From Diabrotica undecimpunctata (Eukaryota > Arthropoda > Insecta > Coleoptera > Chrysomelidae), in NCBI RefSeq assembly GCF_040954645.1, contig NC_092803.1, positions 16,493,230-16,557,229 on the forward strand: a stretch of DNA of 64,000 bases, read 5' to 3'. The notes below the pieces were generated by a model. It did not search any database. It was not told the DNA's origin and saw nothing but the letters and a program-made list of their open reading frames with translations. Shown piece after piece: positions 56,983 to 64,000 of this stretch; within the stretch, counting starts at the first letter, position 1; every line of letters starts with the position of its first letter. The translations under genes were made by a program, and so were the position numbers.

Positions 56983-59334
56983 GGCGAAAACTATATTGGT
57001 GAATTCGGCTATGGTGTTAGAAATGAGAGAGGAGAAACCCTGGTTAACTTCCTACATAGCAACAAATATTTCGTAATGAACACATTTTATAAGAAAAAAC
57101 CGCAAAGAAAGTGGACGTGGTTATCACCAGACGGAAAAACAAGGAACGAAATCGATTACATCATGTGTAACAAGAAAGGTATCGTAGAAGATGTAACAGT
57201 AATAAATAATGTCTCTCTGGGTAGTGATCACAGAATGGTTAGAGCTAAACTAAGGATTAAGTATAGCAAACGTAGAATTAACTTTAATAACACGATACAA
57301 ATAGACACAGAAAAGCTAAAAGTCGATAAAGAAAAATATGCTAACAAATTAAAAACCGCCCAAGCACTGAATCTAGAACAACTCAGCGTTAATAAAATTA
57401 ACTCAGTTATAACAAAAGAACTATTGAATGCTAGCTCAGAAGTAGCAACCCGCCATAACAACAAAAAATCCAAAATAAGTGCAGAATCGAAGAATATGCT
57501 GAAACAACGAAAAGAGCTCCTGTCACTAAACAAAAGAAATACCACAGAATACAAAGAACTTAATCGAGCCATACGAAAACAGATAAAAGACGATATTAAA
57601 AAACATCAACAAGAACATGTAGAAAGAGTGATAGAGAAAAATCAAAGTCTGAAATATACCAAACCGAAATTAGGGAAGAAAAATATTATAACTATGAAAA
57701 ATCAACAAGGCCAACTAGAAACAAGCAAAGCTCAGATATCAAACATAGTTAAAAACTTCTATACTGAGTTATACCGCTCAAGAAACGATCCCCCCGACTC
57801 TTCAAAGCAAAATCTGAAAAGACAAATAGCAAACGTAAATTCTGAAGTAATGCCCGAAATAAGCGAAGTAGAAATAGAAAATGCAATTAAAGAATTGAAA
57901 AGAAATAAAGCACCGGGTAGTGATGGAATTCTGGCAGAAATGTTGAAAGAAGGAGGAGAAGAAGTCATCAGGTACCTAAAAATACTTTTTAATAAATGCC
58001 TATTTGAAGGAAACATACCAAGGGAATGGAATACTGCTAGCACAATATTAATACACAAAAAAGGGGACAATACATATCTGAAAAATTATCGTCCAATATC
58101 ACTACTATCACAACTTTATAAAACATTCACAAAAATAATTACAAATAGATTGACAACAAAGTTCGATGTATATCAACCAGTAGAGCAAGCCGGATTTAGA
58201 AAAGGGTTCAGTACATGTGACCATCTTCACACACTAAAGGTCCTAATAGAAAAAGTTAACGAATACAATTTACCAATCTGTTTAGCATTTATAGACTACG
58301 AGAAAGCTTTTGACAGCATAGAATTATGGGCTATTGAGGAAGCACTGGTCAACAGCAGAATAGATTCTAGATATAGGATATTAATACATAATATATACCA
58401 ATACGCTGAAATGGTAGTCATGATGGATAACGGAATGAAAACGAGGCCAATAAAAATCAACCGAGGAGTAAGACAGGGAGACACCATATCTCCAAAACTA
58501 TTTACTGCCGCACTTGAAGACATCTTTAAATCGACGAAGACTGTCGATAAACGGAAAGTATTTAAACCATCTAAGATATGCAGATGACGTAGTACTAATA
58601 GCCGACAGCTAGAAAGAACTGAAGACGATGATCGATGAACTTCATACGGAATCCATAAAAAAAGGACTGAAAATGAATCTGAGTAAAACTAAGCTAATGT
58701 CAAATAAAGATGATCAACCGACGATAACCATCCAAGGAACAAAAGTGGAACATGTAGAAGAATACATATATCTGGGTCAGAATATCAAGGTAAACAAAGA
58801 AAACCAAACTACCGAAATAAGCAGACGAGTAAGAATGGGATGGGCCGCATTTGGAAAACTCTCATACATACTGAAAGACAAAAACCCCAGATACCCCAAA
58901 ACCTTCGAACCAAAGTGTTCGATTCTTGTATCCTTCCCGTTCTCACTTACAGAGCTCAAACCTGGACATTCACAAAAAAGAACATGGACAAGATTCGAAA
59001 AACTCAGCGAGCCATGGAACGACAGATGCTTGGTATCTCACTAATAGATCGGCAAACGAACGAAGCAATCCGGAACAAAACAAAAATAAAGGACGCCGCG
59101 AAACAAGCAGCTAAATTAAAATGGAAATGGGCTGGACACAACGAACGTCTCGAAGATGGTAGATGGAACAAAGAAGTCGGAAACTGGCGACCGTACGAAG
59201 AGACCAAGAGGAAGACCTCAAATGCGCTGGAGCGACGATATCAAAAGAGTCGCAGGACCAATGTGGAAACGCCTAGCACACAACAGGGATGAATGGCGAG
59301 AAATGGGAGAGGCCTTTATTCGACAATTCGGATA
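56983..59334 (+). pseudogene. RTE-like LINE, endonuclease C-terminus plus near-complete RT
   Basis: One 1.6-kb open frame (56983-58587): endonuclease end NEIDYIMCNKKGIVED and GSDHRMVRAKLRIKY, Lys-rich linker, [73 protein letters not shown] and GVRQGDTISPKLFTAALEDI. A frameshift near 58540 precedes LRYADDVVLIADS (catalytic DD), then a TAG (58611), a frameshift near 58900 before VLTYRAQTWTFTKKNMDKIR, and another near 59210 before GRPQMRWSDDIKR; the end is FIRQFG at 59334. 5'-truncated. The right-edge LINE (62276-64000) is the same family. Confidence 0.9.
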
Positions 59335-59350
59335 GAAATGTTACAATGAA

Positions 59351-59387
59351 ACAAATTGTAAAGTACACAGGGTACTTTACAATTTGT
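59351..59387. other. perfect 16-bp stem-loop at LINE 3' end
   Basis: ACAAATTGTAAAGTAC, loop ACAGG, then exact complement GTACTTTACAATTTGT, starting 17 bp after the LINE stop codon. Could be a 3' UTR recognition hairpin or a stray small palindrome. Confidence 0.75.
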
Positions 59388-59389
59388 AC

Positions 59390-60080
59390 TTTATTGGCAT
59401 GCTAAATTAAAAAAACTCACTTTTTCTAGAGTCATGTTATTATTTACTTGTAGGTACTTTTTGAAAGAAAATGGGCCTTAAAAATGATTCAATATAAATA
59501 AATGTAACAATACAATTTTTTAACAATATTTTTTTATGTACAACCAGTGTAAACAAAAAAAGCATCAACAATCAGCTTACAACAAAGTACCTTTTTGTTT
59601 TTGCATAGCCGTTTTAATCCTTAAACAAACAAAAACTTGAAATTAGTAATCTCATGCAGGTTCAATGTACAACGTGGTACAACTACAACTGTGCCCGTAC
59701 ACGAGATAATGCCAACTGATTTTTTTCAATTTCAGCTGTTTACATTTTTGTCGACAGTCCGATGATTTGGTAATGGTTCACTGATAAATTTTGCATGAGC
59801 GTACTTGAACAAACTGGGACGCTAACAGTAGCGCATCTTAATGTGTATTTTCTTTAAACTGCAAAATATTCGGAAAAAACCATTTTTAGATTCTGAACTT
59901 GTGGACAAAAGGATCTAATATTTTTTGATATCATTTTTATTACAAAATAATTTCAATTTAATGAAGTAAAGTACGTTTTGTGTCATGAGACTTTAAAGCA
60001 CACCTTTAACCCGGCATCCCACAGGTGAAATTTTGTAAGGCTGTTCGACACGTTTGGTGTGACAAACCCCAAGTTGAAAA
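59390..60080. other. AT-rich DNA, no gene seen
   Basis: No recognised feature. Confidence 0.45.
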
Positions 60081-60082
60081 TA

Positions 60083-61572
60083 CACTTCTCAACAATTGAA
60101 GTGGATATTATGAAAATGTGTATTTTATTTTTTGTTCATAAGGTCAAAGAGAAAAATGAAGTGATATAAATAAAGATTTATTATTACTTCGTGTTTTCAT
60201 ACAGATGAACCGAACGAAGAAAATTCTTTAAGAAAAAAAAATAGAAAATAAACAAAAATTGTAAAATTAACAACCTAAAATTTCTATTCCTGCTCAATTT
60301 CTAATATCCCGAAAAGAAAAATTAATAGTGTGTGGGTCCACCTCTGTGTCGCCTTAGTGCTCTAACTCTATTTGGAAGACCTCTTATTAAATTATTGATG
60401 AACTGCTGCGGTATACGTTCCCAAATCGTGCGTAATGTATTGGCCAACTGATCTAAGGTTTGGGGCGGTTGAAAGAGCCTGTATTGTTGCCTAGACATTT
60501 CGGCCCAAACATGTTCAATGCAATTCATATCAGGTGAACACGGTGGCCACTCCATTCTTGTAATGCCATGAGTGAGGGCGAGCATTATCATCAATCAGAA
60601 CAAATTGTTCGCCTATTGCACCAAAAAATTCAACAACTATTGCTACTATGACTCTGTCTCGATGTCGTGTAGCAGTTATTGTCTTATTAATTAAGACGAC
60701 TAAGTCCGTGCGACCGTCAAAACATATGCCTCCCTACACTCAAACGGATCCACCTCCAAAAAGAGTGGTTGGGACTCTCAGATTTTTATTGTAACACTGT
60801 CCTCTTTCCCTCCACACCAATATTTGGCCATCATTCGTATACAAACGAAATCTGGACTCGTCAGTAAAGAAAGAATTCCTCCAATTTTTGAAATTCAACT
60901 GATATTGTTCTATCGCCCAACGATATCTGCATGCACGCTGCTCCCTAGTTAGTTGTGGATGGGTAGCGCGCCGTCTAGCCCTTAAATTGGATGCATGTAA
61001 CCGTCTTCTGACAGTTTGACAGGAAATCGCTCGTCCACTAGCATGCCTGGAGATACTGTTAATTCTGGAAGCCGTGAATGTTGGGTTTCTTCTTGCCGTC
61101 AGAACTACAAAACGGTCTTGCCGACGAGTTGTAGATCGTTCTCTTCCTGCTCCATGCCTGTATGTTGCAGATCCAGTTGCTATCACACTTTACGACACAT
61201 TTAGCCTCATAGCAACCTCTTGTTGAGTTATGCCTTGTTGGAACCAACGAACTAATTGCTCGAGCTGCACTAGTTCTAAACGTCTTTGCGGCATAATGTT
61301 TTTTATGATAAATAGATTTCTTGACTTATTGACAACCGGTAAAGCCAATACAAGCACTTTTATACGAATGATATATTCATGTTTGGAACAACATGTCTCT
61401 CTTTGTACGAGATGAGGGCCGATAAGAATAGGGAGAAAAAAACCACATGCAAAAGATATTGGCAATAAAGATAGCATATAGAGTATAGTACAGGCAATTT
61501 TTTTAAAATAGTTTATTATATATTTATATATTTAGGAATTTTAAAATTATCCACTCCAATTGTTGAGTAGTG
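60083..61572 (-). mobile_element. Tc1-like element, 1490 bp
   Basis: Left end CACTTCTCAACAATTGAAGT and right-end inverse CACTACTCAACAATTGGAGT, each continuing GGATA, give TIRs of 25 bp with two mismatches. TA is duplicated at 60081-60082 and 61573-61574. One broken transposase gene on the minus strand. Confidence 0.9.
60322..61294 (-). pseudogene. Tc1-like transposase (DDE), three breaks
   Basis: From ATG 61294: MPQRRLELVQLEQLVRWFQQ and GITQQEVAMRLNVS form a helix-turn-helix; a TAA (61190-61192) interrupts, then the same frame continues RRQDRFVVLTARRNPTFTAS, SCQTVRRRLHASNLRARRR and NSFFTDESRFRLYTNDGQIL (first catalytic Asp). Stops at about 60740 precede GGICFDGRTDLVVL and VLIDDNARPH (second Asp). 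A frameshift near 60585 leads to MEWPPCSPDMNCIEHVWAEM (catalytic Glu) and the C-terminus ending RHRGGPTHY at 60322. All three catalytic residues survive, so decay is recent. Confidence 0.9.
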
Positions 61573-61574
61573 TA

Positions 61575-61840
61575 TACTCAGTCCCATATCTCGTAGATTT
61601 TCATAATAATATGTAATAATATAGCTTCAGGATAAATCGTGGTAATAAATTCCAGAAGAACATTTGCCAACAATTGAATTGAACAACAATTTTTTTTTTT
61701 TTGAAAAAAAAAGTGTAATATGACCGGAGAATCAATACATTTCTATCGAAATTAATAGTATGAAAACAAGAAACTACAATAGGGGTATCTAGCTTATCAA
61801 AGAAAAAAACAGAATTAAATTCTACAGATTAATTATTGAG
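61575..61840. other. AT-rich spacer
   Basis: No coding signal; a T12/A8 run at 61692-61711. Confidence 0.4.
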
Positions 61841-61844
61841 TTCT

Positions 61845-62250
61845 TAAAGTTATAGCAATTTTCGCAGTATGTCACACAGTGTTGTAAACACAAAAAAACT
61901 TCACATGCCTCACACACGTATCTAGTTTTCCTGTCTCTATTTCTGGGATATTTTGAACACCGTCCCCGCCTGAGATAATCAAGGGTTACTCATTCTTTTT
62001 CTTTGATGTTCTTCGATCAATTGAAAACCCAGTTTCTTCAGGAAAAACCTTCTAGCAATGTTAGGACTATCGTTATTTTGTCTGTAAATGATCTGGCTAT
62101 TGATTCCTGCAGTGTTCATTGTAGAGTAAAAAGACCAGCGACGACTATTGCGTGCTACATTATACATTGCAGATAGCTCGTTTACTACGTCAACTTCGCC
62201 TTTGGCCGAATTTTAAAAGGAAATAATTTCAGGCAGCTTATTATGGGTAT
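61845..62250 (-). pseudogene. piggyBac-like transposase C-terminal fragment
   Basis: On the minus strand: VDVVNELSAMYNVARNSRRW-type block (frameshifted near 62180), then NTAGINSQIIYRQNN, RRFFLKKLGFQLIEEHQRKR and, after a stop and frameshift near 61980, a cysteine-rich end GRCSKYPRNRDRKTRYVCEA and CLQHCVTYC. These are the C-terminal insertion-linked helices and RING-like cysteine domain of piggyBac-family transposases. DDD core is missing. Confidence 0.75.
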
Positions 62251-62447
62251 TAACAATGTAATACTTCTAAAACAATACTAATACTCAAAAAGGGAGACAC
62301 CACAGACCTGAAAAATTATCGACCAATTTCACTTCTTTCACAACTTTACAAAGTTTATTACAAACAGGTTAATAATTAAATTTGACGGATATCAACCAGT
62401 AGAACAAGCCGGATTTAGAAAAGGGTACAGCACCTGTGACCATCTAT

Positions 62448-63611
62448 CTTCTTCGTGTGCCATATCAGAGGTATCCGACGTTGGCGATCACCATTGCGAA
62501 GGCTTCTCGATCTTCTGCAATATGGAATAATTGTCCTGCATTTGTTATCTGTGTCCATTCACGAATGTTTTTTAACTAAGAAACTTGTTTTCTTCCTACA
62601 CCTCTACGGCCCTCTATTTTACCTTTAAGGATCAGTTGTAACATTTTATATCGACTTCTCCTTACTATATGTCCCAGATAAGACATTTTTCGATGTTTAA
62701 CGGTCTTTAGCAGTTCTCTATCTTTGTTGACGCTTCTTAGTACTTCTTCATTAGTTTTCCTTGCTGTCCAAGCAAGGACATCTTGTATCTTCAGCATTCG
62801 TCTGTGAACCCACATTTCCAATTCTTCAATTTTGTTCATGATCGATACTTTTAGCGTCCACACTTCTGCACAATACAAAAGTACGGACCAAACATAACAA
62901 TTAACCATTCTTTGTCTTAGTTCTAAACTGAGATGATTATTGCAAAGAAATGACTTCATTTTCACAAAAGTAGTCTTAGTCATTGCTATTCTACGTTTTA
63001 TTTCTATGTCTGGATCTAGTTGTTCCGTTATCACAGTTTCCAAATATGTCATTTTGTGGACTTTCTCAACTTGGACTACGTTTAATTGAAGCTTTGCATC
63101 GGGATGTGGGTCACGACTAAACACTAAAAATTTGGTTTTTTTTGAGTTTATTTTTATGCCCATTTCCTCTCCTACCTCTGAATACGATCAAGCAGAATTT
63201 GGAGACCTTCAATATTATCTGAAAGAATTACTGTATCGTCTGCATATCTAATCACATTAAGTAGTTTCCCGTTGATTTTTATTCCATATGGTTGTCTCTC
63301 AAGTGCCTTTTTAAATAACTGGTCCGAGTCAACATTGAACAATGTTGGCGACAAAATGCAACCTTGTCTGACTCCTCGTGGTATGGAGATTTCATCGGTG
63401 TAGTTATCTCCAATTTTTACGATAGCAGTTTGATTCCAGTACAAATTTTTAATGACACGAATATCCTTGTCATCTATTCCGATATTTTTCAGTATTTGCA
63501 TTAATTTTACATGCTATACTTTATCGAATGCCTTTTCGAAGTCCACGAAACATGCAAATACATCTTTTCTTTGGTCATGGCATTTTTGTAATAGGATGTT
63601 GAGCGCAAAAA
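62448..63611 (-). mobile_element. 1164-bp 5'-truncated LINE inserted in the plus-strand LINE
   Basis: Duplication GTGACCATCTAT (62436-62447) and GTGGCCATCTAT (63612-63623), one mismatch. The 3' end on the minus strand has a (GAA)n-type tail (CTTCTTCG at 62448-62455). Confidence 0.88.
62460..63600 (-). pseudogene. RTE/CR1-type LINE reverse transcriptase C-terminal half
   Basis: From 63600 leftward: CHDQRKDVFACFVDFEKAFD-like palm (about 63590-63520), KNIGIDDKDIRVIKNLYWNQ, ISIPRGVRQGCILSPTLFN, VIRYADDTVILSD (catalytic DD). After a frameshift near 63172, GIKINSKKTKFLVFSRDPHP, TYLETVITEQLDPDIEIKRR, YCAEVWTLKVSIMNKIEELE and KMSYLGHIVRRSRYKMLQLI, then IEGRRGVGRKQVS and a terminal NIREWTQITNAGQLFHIAED segment. 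One frameshift and two stops. A different family from its host LINE. Confidence 0.85.
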
Positions 63612-64000
63612 GTGGCCATCTATATACTTTGAAAATCCTAATAGAAAAGACTAACGAATACAATATCCCATTATGTCTGGCTTTTATAGATTATGAAAAA
63701 GCTTTTGATAGTGTAGAACTGTGGGCAATAGAAAAAGCATTAGTCAACAACGGGATCGACTCCAGGTACAGAATATTAAAACATAATATTTACGAACAAG
63801 CTGAAATGATAGTGACGTTGGGTAATGGAATCGAAACAAGTCCAGTAAAAATCAACCAAGGCGTAAGACAAGGATACACAATGTCTCCAAAATAATTTAG
63901 AGCTGCCCTAGAAGATATTTTTAAGTCAATAGACTGGAAAAATAAGGGAATTCCTATTAACGGAAGATACTTGAACTATCTTAGATACGCAGATGATGTA

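Larger units (their letters stand above)
62270..64000 (+). pseudogene. RTE-like LINE (same family as 56983-59334), split by a LINE, runs off right edge
   Basis: Left part: [20 protein letters not shown] (62284), a frameshift, then AGFRKGYSTCDHL to 62447. The right part resumes at 63612: YTLKILIEKTNEYNIPLCLA, FIDYEKAFDSVELWAIEKAL, VKINQGVRQGYTMSPK, a TAA at 63893, FRAALEDIFKSIDWKNKG and LNYLRYADDV at the edge. Sequence order is identical to the copy at 58060-58580. Confidence 0.88.

Overview
This is a window of repeat-rich, AT-rich eukaryotic nuclear DNA, almost certainly from an insect. One host gene is recognisable: the 3' two-thirds or so of the photoreceptor cation channel gene trp, read on the plus strand in 11 exons between 4183 and 28357. 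Its exon phases agree throughout, and it runs from transmembrane segment S5 through the pore, S6 and TRP box to a Lys/Pro-rich tail ending in a PDZ-type terminus (TGWI). The 5' exons lie off the left edge. The dense mix of RTE-like, I/Jockey/CR1-group and R1-like LINEs, Tc1/mariner, hAT, piggyBac and Penelope-like elements fits a large insect genome (a beetle is plausible, but this is inference).

Layout: 1-502 is the 5' end of a piggyBac-like element on the minus strand. 1646-4054 is a broken LINE. 4183-28357 is trp; its large introns hold a CR1/Jockey-group LINE split by a 2.3 kb long-inverted-repeat DNA transposon (5325-7648), an R1-like fragment, a half copy of a foldback element, a TIR element (13348-14038), a dead 1.3 kb mariner-like element (16020-17319), a pair of oppositely oriented LINE 3' ends, a Tc1/mariner-like element holding a hAT remnant (20441-22417), and a hAT element with perfect 8-bp target duplications (25747-27581). 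28358-64000 has no recognisable host gene. It contains a non-autonomous hAT inside a smaller inverted-repeat element, a LINE, a 1.47 kb near-palindrome (33599-35072), a hAT fragment, a Penelope-like GIY-YIG fragment split by a LINE, an RNase H-bearing LINE 3' end, an apparently intact 1303-bp mariner-like element with a 361-residue transposase (43846-45148) sitting in a pogo-like gene fragment, a Jockey-type LINE holding two later LINE insertions, I-group and RTE-like LINEs, a Tc1 element (60083-61572), a second piggyBac fragment, and a LINE split by another LINE at the right edge.

The most informative feature is the nesting. Many insertions can be read base by base, with target-site duplications, which gives a relative order of activity. 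The only coding sequence besides trp that looks intact along its length is the transposase at 43951-45036. The most unusual structure is the full-length inverted repeat at 33599-35072, with a related single arm at 10533-11010.
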